Shown piece after piece: positions 31,111 to 41,814 of a stretch of DNA of 64,000 bases. Under the pieces are notes generated by a model that was not told the DNA's origin, searched no databases, and worked only from the letters and a program-made list of their open reading frames with translations. The stretch spans positions 248,001 to 312,000 of the forward strand of contig NBAY01000004.1 of the NCBI GenBank assembly GCA_002794775.1. The letters run 5' to 3'. The number at the start of each line of letters is the position of its first letter. The stretch's first letter is position 1. This stretch comes from Porodaedalea pini (taxonomy: Eukaryota; Basidiomycota; Agaricomycetes; Hymenochaetales; Hymenochaetaceae). The position numbers and the translations under genes were made by a program.

Positions 31111-32827
31111 CCGCGTCTTCACTGACTGGATCAGTGAGACCGGTCTTGTCGTTTGCAACCCACCTAACCAACCTACTTATTTCAACCGTTCCACAAACAG
31201 TCGGTCCATTATCAACCTCGTTCTTGCGTCCAACGACTTTTCGTCACAAATTTCCGAATCCATCATCATTGCAGACCCTTCTTTAGATGTTTCATCTGAC
31301 CATTATCCTATCATGTTCTCGTTCAACCTCAACATTTTTAACGCCCCATCCCAGCCCCCTCTTTGTTCTATTTGCTCTCATGATCTATCGGAGTTTATAT
31401 CTGAGTTCTGCAATTCAAAACTTTTTTCTTTTGACCTTCAAAACATTCATTCGGCCCAGTCGCTGGACAACCTACTTTTCTCCTTTCAGGATTCTTTATC
31501 TTCTTTTGCTAAAACATTCCTTCGTAAACGAAAGCCTCGCACATACTTTGGCCCCAATGCTTGGTGGTCAGAAGCGTGCTCAAAACTTTACCGCGAGCAT
31601 TGTCGAAACCCCTCGGCGGAAACCAAGCATCGTCTGGACGTCGAATTATCCAGAGCCAAAACTGCATTCTACGGAGCTCGCCTTCAAAGCTCCAATCAAC
31701 GCTCCATCTGGCACCACCAGTTTACCGGTGTTGCTCGCCGCCGATCTCCTATAGGCGCACTTTGAATGCCCAATGGGTCCTTCTCGCTTACCGAGGAGGA
31801 CAAAGCCGCCGTGTTTCGCAGCACATTCTTCCTGCCTCTTTCATCCCCGCCAGAACCGGTTAATCTTCTGGCTCTATCGGACAGTCCAGTGGTGTCGACG
31901 AACGACGTGCTCAACGCCCTTCGTGGTATTGATAAAGAGACGAGTCCTGGTAATAACCACATCTCGTATCAACACCTTGCATTGCTGGTCGAACATCAAG
32001 GCCAATTTTTTGCAGATCTTTTTTCTACGTGCCTCAAACTGGGTCACTTTCCTCTTCCGTTTAAAACATCCCTCGTTACTTTCATTCCTAAACCCAAACG
32101 AACTGATTTTTCAGTGCCCTGGGCGTTCAGACCGATTACTTTGGTCGACACAATCGGGAAACTTTTCGAACGTGTCCTTTTTAACTTTCTCTAACCTTTT
32201 TTCGAAAAAAAAACCACCTTCTTCCTGACACTCAACACGGGTGTCGGAAACATTGTTCATCGCTCATGGCGTGTTACGAGCTCCTATCTTTTATTCTTTC
32301 CAACCCTTTCATTCTTCCGGGAGAGTCCGGCGTCGGACATCTCGCTCACCTTTGCCATCGCCATTACGTCACTTCAATTTTGACTGTGGACATCCAGGGT
32401 TTTTTTGATAACATTTCTCATTCACTCCTTCTTAACAAACTCATTCGCTCAAACGTTCATCCTAACTTCATTCATGTTTTGGCAGTCTGGCTCTCCGACC
32501 GCCCTATTTCATTCCATTTCAATAATTTCTTCTCTTCCCCGTTCATTAAACCTAACCGTGGCATCCCCCAGGGATCGCCTCTATCTCCCCTTATTTCAAT
32601 CTTTGCTTCAGCCGACGTCATCTTTTCTTATTTCAAATGTTTCGGTCCTCACCGTCCTTTATTCGCATACATGGACGACCACCTTCTTTCTGCTCAATCG
32701 CTCAGTATCAAAACCAATCTGGTACGACTTCGTAACCAGTTTTCCTTCCTTTCCTCTCAATTCCAAGCACTTGGTTTATCAATTGACCCCAACGCTATCG
32801 AACTTTTGCACATTATTCCCCACCCAC

Positions 32828-32999
32828 AACTTGCACGCTTTCATTTTAACTCTTTTCTTTCCAATCAGTCTCAGTCCTCTATCCCATCCCTCTCGCTCCC
32901 CAGCAATCTCGTTAACTTGCATGCTTTCATTTTAACTCTTTTCTTTCCAATCAGTCTCAGTCCTCTATCCCATCCCTCTCGCTCCCCAGCAATCTCGTT
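32828..32999 (+). repeat. 86-bp tandem duplication in LINE ORF2
   Basis: Units 32828-32913 and 32914-32999 differ at one position (ttgcacgct versus ttgcatgct). As 86 is not a multiple of three, the duplication shifts the reverse transcriptase frame. It is nearly unmutated, so it arose rec­ently compared with the other damage. Confidence 0.9.
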
Positions 33000-34668
33000 A
33001 TCCTGCCGTCCAAACACCTTACCTGGCTCGGGATTATTTTTTCATTTGACCTTTCGCCTAAACTTCATTTCCAATCACGCGCGAACAAGGCGCTTTCTAC
33101 TCTACATCAACATTCTTTCCTTTTCAACTCTTCCAACGGGGCACATTTTCAATACGCCCGACTCCTATATTTTGGTCTCATTCGTTCCGTTGCCATCTAC
33201 GGCACAGTCCTTTTTCCCAAATCCAACTTTATCCCATCTCTCTTACAAACAGTTCAAAACAGCTTCCTTCACTCTATCCTCCATTCTAGCATAACCCCTT
33301 CCATAGCAGAATCCGTGTTTTCCATTCCCCCGCTTGACCTTTTCATCCGAGCACTTTCACAGCGCTTCTTACTTTCCTATTTTTCTCATTCTACCCATAT
33401 ACCAAACAAGAACAGCTATCTTTGCGATTCACTTCTTCCTAACATTTTGATTCCCAAATCCCCTTCGTACCTGGTCTTTGTCCCTGTACATTCCAGACTC
33501 ATCCTTACCCCTATTCCAATGCCCGACCAGTGCCAGAGGGCCATTCGTCAATTCAACTCCTTTTATCTTCGACCTCCCCCTTATCAATACTTTATCTTCA
33601 CAGATGGCTCCATCATCCTGGATGACGCCGGATCGGCCAACAGTGGCCATGGATACGTCATTATGCACGATCACGTTGAACTAGCTGTCTTTTCCTCAGC
33701 AGTGCACTCTCGCTCGAACATATTGTTCGAGGAGCAGGAAGCGCTCATCGCAGCCTTACGCCGGATATCTTCTCTACTTTCGAAATGCTCAACCCCAGTA
33801 CACATACACATTGTCACCGATTCGCTTAATTGCGCCAATCTCATCTTCACCAATGACATTCGACACGCAGACTTTATCATCCTTTTTCACCGACTTTGCG
33901 GGATATTCCTTGCACTGCATCACCCTGCGTCACACATCGCTATCCAATGGCTCCCTTCTCACAGAGGAGTCCTGGGCAATTCCAAGGCTGATAAGCTGGC
34001 CAAGGATGCTGCTTCCAACCAAGTCTGCGAGTCCATACCGGAATCACTCCCTAACCTTAACGCACAACTCCAACTCGACCTCCTTCGAGAATGGAAAAAT
34101 TGTATCGTCAATTTACGTGGCCATCGATCGATTGGTGAACCATCATCTTTCATCTTCACCCCTACCCGATTGTTTCGCGCATTCCTCAAACTTAACCCCG
34201 AGAAGAGAATATCCCACTTAGTTCACAGACACGCCATAAGCATATTGCTTAATGCTCTCGATCTGCATAACCGTAACCTCGAACCACGTTGCCCAGACCC
34301 CCTCTGCGTCAAGCATGATGTCCGTCACCTTCTTAATGTTTGCCCTTTTTTTGCTCACGTCCGTCACGGCCTCTTTCGTCAACGTATTCTGCCTCTTACC
34401 TTTTCCTCCTCGTCCCAATAACTTTCTTTTACTACTTAAATTTGCCTATTTTTCATTTCGTCGCCCCCCGGACGCCATGCCTCTTTTCTCAGAACTCCCC
34501 TCCACATACCACTTTTAGCATTACACGGAAATGATCCTTTCGCCACGTATCACCTTTTCTAGTTAGCAAATTTTCGAGCGCTTCGTCCGTTTTCCTTTTT
34601 TTTGTTTCCGTTTCTCTTCCTGTGCGGTTGGATATCTGTTGTGTAGTAGATAGCAGATGCATTATAAC

Positions 34669-34679
34669 AACACGAGCAC
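34669..34679. repeat. Probable right target duplication of the LINE
   Basis: AACACGAGCAC, identical to 27282-27292. It lies 69 bases upstream of the kinesin start codon. Confidence 0.65.
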
Positions 34680-34747
34680 GTGATCTACGCGCTCGCGTAT
34701 GGCCACAGAAAGGTTCGTTTCGCTTCTGCCTTCAAACTTACTTAAAC

Positions 34748-37426
34748 ATGTCGCGACTAGCCGCACCAACCGCGTCCGGCCTCCCAAAGCTTACCAGTTC
34801 GACGTCCGCTCTACCAAAGCTCTCAGGACCGAGCAACATCACGACCCGTCAGCGGACAGCCATGGCGAACAGTACTAATACACTCAAGCGCAAGAGCCGC
34901 GATGACGACGACGAGGCGCAGGAGGCACTCGATCAGCCACGCAAGCTACCTGCTTTCTCGGGAGGGCCGTCGAAACCGGGGTTGAATGGTCCGCTTCGAC
35001 CATCGAGGACTACGGCGAATCTGCCGCGCGCGCGCCAGGCCAGCGGCGGTGCCGTGCCACCGCGCACCAAACCTGCCGGTACTGGCGTCCCATCGAGGAC
35101 AAGGGGGACCAGCGCACCACCGAAGAGTCAACCCCCACCACGCCCTTCTGCATCAACATCAACTGCGGCGACTCGTAATCGTGCACCAGCAAGTAGAAAC
35201 GTTTCTGGTGGACCGGTGAGGCCCGGTCCAGTTACGCGTGGAGCGCTCAACAATCAACAATTCGTCGCTCTGCAAAATCAGGTAACATCTATCGAGAGCG
35301 CGCGAGCTGCAGATGCCGCACGAGTGGCAGCTGAGATGGAGGCTGAACGCGCAAAGGTCGAAGAGCTGCAAGCGAACCATCTTGCGTTGTCAAAAGAGCT
35401 CTCAGAGGCGCGCACGCAGGAAGTCACGCAACGACGGGAGCTAGTAAACGCGTCCGGTCAGATTGAGGACTTGAAACGGAGGCATGCGCGGGAGATTGAT
35501 GATCTGGAAGAAAGTGCACGGAAAAAGGACCGGGAGCTGCGAGAGACAAAGGAGGAACTCCGCTACGCTCAGGCTGACCTGGAGCGGGAACGTGAAGCAG
35601 TAACTTCACTTAAGGCTACGGTCGCACACCAATCTACAGCACATATCACTCTCAATGCACAAAATAGTGCGTTAGAAGCTCAGTTATCAGCGCTCAAATC
35701 TACATTAGACTGCAAAACCCAGGATGCATCGGAACTTCGTCTTCAGCTTGAGAATGCGCGGCAGAGAGTCGCCGAACTCGAGGAAGAGGTGCGAGATGCT
35801 GAGATGACGCGTCGGCGTTTACATAACACCATCCAAGAACTGAAGGGGAACATTCGTGTATTCTGCCGTGTGCGACCGGTGCTACCCTCTGAAATGCCAT
35901 CAGGGATGGTGCAATCCGGATCAGGGTCCTCTCTCATTCCATTCCTTAGCGTCGAAGATTCTACTCTCGATGAGCAGGAGGCACTTAAGGCGGGATTTAT
36001 GGCGCAGATAGAATTTCCGGATTGGAAGGACCACAAGGAGATCGTGCTCAGCTCTAGTAGTGAAAGCGCAACTGGTCAGGAACGAAAAGAGACTTGGAAC
36101 TTCAGCTTTGATCGTGTAAGCGAATATTCTTGTTCATAGTATATATCCACTGATACGAGTGGACCATAGGTCTTCGAGCCTGCCTCCTCACAAGCTGAAG
36201 TGTTTGAAGAGATATCGCAGCTTGCGCAGAGCTGTACTGACGGGTATAACGTGTGTATTTTTGCTTACGGTCAGACTGGAAGTGGAAAGGTAAGTTATTT
36301 CTTCGTGATTCTTCTTGACAATTTTACATATAACGTCTGTTAGTCATTTACTATGGAGGGTGGATCTGTAAGTTCTTTCCTTTCCAAAGACATCGCTAGC
36401 GCTGACGCGAAAACAAACAGGACGAAGAGACAGCCGGCATGATCCCGCGTGCAGTCGAACAGGTTTTCCGCGTCACCGAGCAAATGAAAAGCAAGGGTTG
36501 GGAATACAGGATGGAAGGCCAATTCTTGGAGATTGTAAGTTCATTATGAGACGGAAGCGGTTCGAGCCTCACGCTTTCACAGTACAACGAAACCGTGAAT
36601 GACCTTCTCGGAAAAGCGGAATTCGATAAGAAGAAGCACGAAATCAAGCACGAAAAGGGATCCACGAGGGTAACAGATGCCGTCGTTGGTAAGTGAACGT
36701 CGGTCATTGTGCTGACAATGTGCTCAAGCAGTGATGTAGTGCCCTTAAAATCTGCCAGCCAGGTACGCTCGCTGCTGATGATCGCACAGTCGCGACGCAC
36801 TGTTGCCGCGACGCTGATGAACGAGCGCTCTTCACGTTCGCACTCTGTGTTCACACTCCGCATTTTTGGCACAAATGATAGCGGTGAGACTTGCGAGGGA
36901 ACATTGAATCTTGTCGACCTTGCGGGTTCGGAGCGACTGAACAGCAGCGGTGCGGGTAGTGACAAGGACCGACTCAAGGAGACGCAGAATATCAACAAGA
37001 GTCTGAGCGCGTTGGCGGACGTCATTGCTGCGCTGGGTGAAAAGGGCGATAAAGCGGATAAACATATCCCATACCGCAACTCAAAGGTATTCGTGTTTCC
37101 GTATGTCTTTACACACGACCAAGCTGACACGTAGTCGTAACTCAGCTCACCTATTTGCTGCAAAATTCACTTAGCGGCAATTCAAAGACGCTGGTAAGTT
37201 GCTCCTTGTCTGTCAGAGTGGATAAATTCTGATTGGAAACGAAGATGGTTCTTAATCTCTCACCTCTCGCTGCTCATATGGGCGAGAGCTTGTGCTCACT
37301 GCGATTCGCAACAAAGGTCCGCGAGATTTTCCCCTGCCGTCCTGTCTTTTCTTACTGATGCTTTGCTTTCAGGTTAATAATACTACCTTGGGAACTGCGA
37401 GAAGGCAAGCAAAAATATCATCTTAA
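34748..37426 (+). CDS. KAR3: C-terminal motor kinesin (kinesin-14, Kar3 type)
   Basis: Minus-end-directed motor used in spindle assembly and nuclear fusion. Exons 34748-36115, 36170-36289, 36344-36367, 36421-36534, 36583-36688, 36740-37086, 37146-37193, 37245-37316 and 37373-37426 close in phase to 750 residues. The N-terminal 160 residues are basic, Pro/Ser-rich and likely bind microtubules. A coiled coil follows (about residues 180-370). The neck and motor start at [20 protein letters not shown]. Motor motifs: [17 protein letters not shown] (P-loop), [12 protein letters not shown] (switch I), [13 protein letters not shown] (switch II), [13 protein letters not shown] and [16 protein letters not shown]. 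The motor is at the C-terminus, which defines kinesin-14. The P-loop ends in Ser where most kinesins have Thr. The 24-base third exon encodes only SFTMEGGS. Gene intact. Confidence 0.93.
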
Positions 37427-37767
37427 GTGGTGCTTAAGCTATTTTTTGTCCCTTCGCGTTTCGAAGCTAGTTTTTTTGTCTTTAATATTTTATACGTCCC
37501 GCTGTTTTGAATGCTAGAGAAAGCCTGTGTATAGTACTGTATACTCTTCAGCTTACATTTCATGGCATAATAAGGGTGCTTGGTGATAGTCTAAAGACGC
37601 TCTTGCCGTTGAAATGTCACATTGTACATATGTGTGCAAATAACGCGCAAAGAACGCGTCCTTTTTGTGTATAATCGTCATGCGGCAATCGAAGCTTTCT
37701 CACCAGCACGCCATATGGCACTGTCGCAGGCCCAGCGTGTGCTTCAGGCTCTTGCCAGTGCTCTCCG
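37427..37767. other. Intergenic, kinesin 3' flank and peptidase promoter
   Basis: 341 bases between tandem genes. The kinesin side is T-rich (3' UTR-like). No motif stands out before the peptidase ATG, whose exact start is also the least certain part of that model. Confidence 0.45.
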
Positions 37768-40262
37768 ATGAACAACAAGTCCAAATCATCATACGTCTTC
37801 GCTGCAGAAAGCAACGCACACCGAAGAAATGTACAAAAAAGTAGGCTTGGACTTCAACTTATCAGCTGTGCGCTGCTATCTCTCTCTTGTCTGAGCCTGT
37901 GGGCCGGCAAAGCTGCTTTCAGTCGAAGTCTTTCGGGTAGTTTTGATGTGTCTCCTGATAGCAGCTTCTCTTTTGTGAAGCCTCTTTGTCCTCAAGTTGA
38001 GCCTGCGGAACCCAGTGCACACAAGGAGCTGCTGCAGGAGCTCGACGCTTTGTTCCGAACGGATAACTTTCGGTTGCATGCGTACGAGTCACTCGGCGGT
38101 GTAGTCCGAGTGCCGTGCGTGTTACTGCGTTATCTACTGGGGTGCAAGGCGCTAATATAACGTCAAAACCTCACAGAACAGAAACGCAGGACGACGAAAA
38201 GCCGCCAAAAGAGGATCCAGACCATTGGAAACCCTTCGAGCGGCTTCATGCGTACCTGGAATCTCGCTTTCCTCGCCTGTATGTGGATGCCGCTCTTCAG
38301 CCAAAATTTTGCATCCGTTGAAAGGTGGAAAGGTACTCGAATCTGACGGTCACTAAAGTAAACTCGTTTGCGCTGGTCTTCCATTGGCAGGGGACCGATG
38401 CATCTCTGAAACCAATTTTGCTAACGTCCCATCAAGGTAATGTTGGCAGATGAAGATGGGCATGAGAGTAGTCTTAAGAACTGACGATAAAACTCGTTAG
38501 ATGTTGTCCCCGTGGAGCCAGAGACAGCCTCCCAATGGGTTAATCCTCCTTACTCTGGCTATTTCGACGGTATACATTTAGCACGAAAAGATACTTTCTT
38601 GTCCGAGCTAACTGTGGGAATAGGTGAATATATCTGGGGACGAGGGAGTTGTGACGATAAGTCCGGATTGGTTGCAAGCATGTGAGTGAATACTGGCCTT
38701 AAGTTAGATAATAGTTGTTGCTAAACGCTGAACATGGCTCCAGGACTGCCGTCGAAACACTGCTGTCAGCCAGTTTCCAGCCTGAGAGGTCTATCGTTCT
38801 TGCAATGGGGATCGATGAGGAAAGAGGAGGCGTCTACGTGAGTCCTGCTTAACTACCGGAACAACACGTAGTTTATATATGAACTCAGGGAGCGACAGCG
38901 ATCAGGGATTATCTTCTGACGGAGTATGGGAAGAACGCGTTCTCTATCCTCGTTGATGAAGGAGGTCAGACAAGTCCATTTTTCAGTCTATCTGACTCTA
39001 TCTGACTGGCTTAAAACATTCGCTGATATAGGCGGCTATTCCGAGAAATTCGGCACCATAGTCGCAACTCCAGCAGTCGCGGAGAAAGGGAAACTAGATG
39101 TTCGGGTGCAAGTGTCGACTCCTGGCGGTCACTCAAGCATTCCACCTCCGCATACTGTACGGCCTTCTCTGTCCCAGCTTGCGAGGCACCCTGCTAAACA
39201 GATTCTATGTAGAGCATCGGCATGCTTTCTCGCCTCATCACCGAAGTGGAAGCGAATCCGCACCCGAGTAGTTTGAGGCGGGAGGGAACTTACTACCAGC
39301 AAATACAATGTCTTGCTGAGCACGCGCCTTCCTTGCCGCCAGCACTCGTCAAGCTGATCAAAGCTTCTCTAACTGACGACGAGGCACTGTCTGCGCTAGC
39401 AATCGAACTAGAGAAAGTCTTCCTTGATTCTAGGCCCAGTTCAGCAACGACTCAGGCTGTTGACATCATTCATGGAGGCGTGAAGAGCAATGCCCTTCCA
39501 GAGCAGGCGTATGCTATAATCAATCATCGAATCGCCGATTATAGGCCAGTCCCTTCCGTCGACATCTCGTTCCGCCTACTGATTTTATAACTCTTCAGCT
39601 CCGTAGCCGAATTGGAAGCTAGAATTGCCAGTGTTGTTACTCCTCTTGCGAAGGAGTTCAACCTCTCATTAGACGCCTTTGTCAACGAGAAGTTGTCAGT
39701 GGTTCTCCCAGAATCCTACGGCCACCTCGCTCTTTCGGATGCGTTTGGTAGTGGCTTAAACCCTGCTCCTATCAGCCCGACCTTTGGCAGCGGTCCGTGG
39801 GAGCTTCTATCTGGGAGTATTCTCTTCACCTTCGTGACAAATCAGAGAAGCGTAAAAATGAGCGAGAAGTTCGTTGTGGCACCAGGCCTGTCCCTAGGTG
39901 AGCATTAGGACCATACAATTTATTGTAAAATAACAAAGTGCGCAGGAAATACCGGTCCGTTCCTGAGGCTTCGAATGAAGCTTCCTAACACGCATTGAAA
40001 TCAATATATTGTAGATACAAGATACTACTGGAATCTGACGAAACATATTTTCCGATACGGTCACCTAGGCGTTTCAGATAGGTACAACGGAGCTCATACT
40101 GTCAACGAAGGTCTGTGGATTCTATGCACTTCTCTTCGCCATGAATGTGGTTTGGGCTGAACTGACATCTATATAGCGGTACGCGCGGAAGGCTTCCTGG
40201 AGCTGATTCGGTTCTTCACCGTGTTTATTCTGAGCGCAGACAAGACGGATCTGCTGGAGTAG
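37768..40262 (+). CDS. CPS1: Carboxypeptidase S-like M20 metallopeptidase
   Basis: Zinc peptidase of the M20 family, vacuolar Gly-X carboxypeptidase type, which releases amino acids from peptides. Exons: 37768-38114, 38177-38278, 38333-38436, 38501-38569, 38624-38681, 38744-38837, 38889-38964, 39032-39156, 39213-39544, 39599-39897, 39946-39954, 40015-40110 and 40177-40262. They close in phase to 598 residues (yeast Cps1 is 576). An N-terminal signal anchor (LQLISCALLSLSCLSLWAG) fits a vacuolar type II membrane protein. Metal-site blocks: LTSHQDVVPV, WGRGSCDDKSG, the catalytic GIDEERGG, and DEGGYSEKFG. Later NALPEQAYAIINHRIAD. Exon 11 is only 9 bases. Intron 9 needs a GC donor (gccagt at 39545). 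The start Met is uncertain. Confidence 0.88.
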
Positions 40263-40852
40263 AGATGCGTCGTAGCACGTCTCGGACGGATTTCGCATCT
40301 ATGCTAATCCTTAATGAGCGAGGTCATTATAAATTCAAGACTCTTACTTTTTCAATCCGATTTGCAGCCGTCCGGGGGACTTCCGAGTCTCCCGTTGAAA
40401 TGCCTACACACGGCACGCGCTCGTTTACGATTAATTCTCGGGACGGGTGTAGTGACGTCGCATAAAATGAAGTAAAACAAGCGAAGCCGCTGCTGCACGA
40501 GATCGAAATGACCGTACCACTATGTATCCCAGGTTCATATCTTGACTCCACCCAACCCTCAATATGAGCAGAATTTACAGTAATGTCGACTTACACCTTT
40601 ATGTTCCATCCGATGCGCGAACCTTCCCGACCGACGCATCATGATCGATAAGTACTAAGAGACACCGATACATTCTGGCAACGACTCCGATGCTTCTTTA
40701 TGACCGTTACTCCCATGGTACCTCCGAGTCGATCTGAAATACAAGGCCTTCGAAATTTTACGAAAGCATTATTTTTCTTGGACTCGCGGAATGTATATAA
40801 ACTCAGGTGCCAGGGAAATAATTACACCCATTGTCCCGCTTGTCTGCCAGCC
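40263..40852 (+). promoter_or_regulatory. Upstream region of the GH45 endoglucanase
   Basis: 590 bases. A TATA box, tatataa, lies at 40794-40800, 53 bases before the ATG. CCGGGG at 40372-40377 fits the SYGGRG consensus of the carbon-repressor CreA/Mig1. Both are motif matches only. The rest shows no gene. Confidence 0.5.
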
Positions 40853-41708
40853 ATGAAGCTCGCTCTGTCTGTAGGTTTGCTTTCATGCCTTTCGGCTGTC
40901 GTCGGTGCTGCGAAAGTTGAGAAGCGCGCTACCGGAGGATACATCCAGAACAGCAGCGGGACGGCATCGTTCACCATGTATTCAGGCTGTGGGAGCCCAG
41001 GCAAGCTGATATTATTTCGTATATGAGAACAGGGAACTTACGGTACTTTATACGTCCAGCTTGCGGGAAATCGGCGACGGGATTCACTGCAGCGATGAAT
41101 CAACTCTCCTTTGGTTCTGCGCCCGGTATTGGACCCGGTGACGCCTGCGGACGATGCTTTGCCGTCACCGGGAGTGCAGACCCATATTCACCGGCATTTA
41201 CTGGGCCTTTCAATACTATCGTCGTGAAGGTGACAGATCTTTGCCCGGAATCTGGGAACGAAGAGTGGTGCGGCCAAACGACCTCGAATCCGGCGAACCA
41301 GTACGGGATGTCTGCGCAGTATGTCACGGTGATTTTTTATTATCTCATAATGTTATCTCCTAACTTTATAATATCTGTAGCTTTGATCTCTGCGAGGACG
41401 ATGGGGCATCCAGCGCGTTCTTCCCTTCAGGTATCTGCTCTCACCAAAAATTCCTTATTTCTAAGCCGTTTCAACCTTTAATTATATAGGCCATGGTGCA
41501 CTCACCGGCACATTCACGGAAGTTTCCTGCAGCCAGTGGTCTGGTTCGGATGGCGGAGCTCTCTGGACCGGAGCTTGTCTCTCCGGAGAAACTGCTGGCA
41601 ACTGGCCATCTGTCGGATGTGGAAACCAAGGTCAGCAATCCACACACAGATCTCTCTCACTCGAAATGTGAGCTGAACTTCGTTCATCCTTCAGGCACGG
41701 CACCGTGA
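40853..41708 (+). CDS. Secreted GH45 endoglucanase (single-domain, basidiomycete subfamily C type)
   Basis: Glycoside hydrolase 45 acting on amorphous beta-1,4-glucan (cellulose, glucan) outside the cell. Exons 40853-41000, 41060-41318, 41381-41430, 41490-41630 and 41695-41708 give 203 residues with no cellulose-binding module. Residues 1-19 are a signal peptide (MKLALSVGLLSCLSAVVGA), then KVEKR, a Kex2-like processing site. The double-psi beta-barrel core has SFTMYSGCGSPACGKSATGF, GPGDACGRCFAVTG, VVKVTDLCPESGNEEWCGQT and HFDLCEDDG, with Asp in HFD taken as the proton donor. The C-terminal GTFTEVSCSQWSGSDGGALW is also conserved. This closely resembles the Phanerochaete Cel45A group, related to expansins. 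Intron 1 is GC-AG (gcaagc at 41001). Gene intact. Confidence 0.93.
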
Positions 41709-41814
41709 TGAAAATCCTGTCTTAACTTTATTTGCAATAAATACAAGTAGTCTAAAGATCAGAATTTCATGAGCCTTACTTCCCCATTGCTCCTAGTTGA
41801 AAACTGACGCACAA

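Larger units (their letters stand above)
29604..34421 (+). pseudogene. LINE ORF2 (endonuclease - reverse transcriptase - RNase H), broken
   Basis: The endonuclease starts EKISVLSLNLRSS, with PDVVCLQEIP and the catalytic FIGDFNCHSALW. It is split at 30113 by a 997-bp LTR-like insertion, after which the frame resumes correctly at 31115 (VFTDWISETGLVVC). The reverse transcriptase shows PITLVDTIGKLFERVL, LTVDIQGFFDNISHSLL, GIPQGSPLSPLIS and the catalytic box FAYMDDHLL. The RNase H has FTDGSIILDDAGS, LFEEQEALIAAL, VTDSLNCANL and WLPSHRGVLGNSKADKLAKD. Defects: TGA at 31763-31765, TAA at 32192-32194, a frameshift near the A-run at about 32205, and an 86-bp tandem duplication at 32828-32999 that shifts frame again. 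A C-terminal Cys/His motif (CPDPLCVKHDVRHLLNVC) remains. Confidence 0.88.
27293..34668 (+). mobile_element. Degenerate non-LTR retrotransposon (LINE with RNase H)
   Basis: Two open-reading-frame regions in the order zinc-knuckle ORF1, then ORF2 with AP endonuclease, reverse transcriptase and RNase H, typical of Tad-like fungal LINEs. Ends are set by the 11-bp duplication AACACGAGCAC. There is no long poly-A tail; the 3' end reads gcattataac. Without the inserted solo LTR the element is about 6.4 kb, so it is close to full length. Stops and frameshifts in both ORFs mark it as dead. It lies between the divergent phosphatase and kinesin genes and pushes their promoters about 7.4 kb apart. Confidence 0.85.

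Noticed and set aside
36550..36585. tRNA B-box-like sequence (ggttcgagcct) in a kinesin intron
   Set aside because: The intron is only 48 bases and there is no A box or cloverleaf. Similar single B-box matches at 42699, 51131 and 54975 also lack partners.
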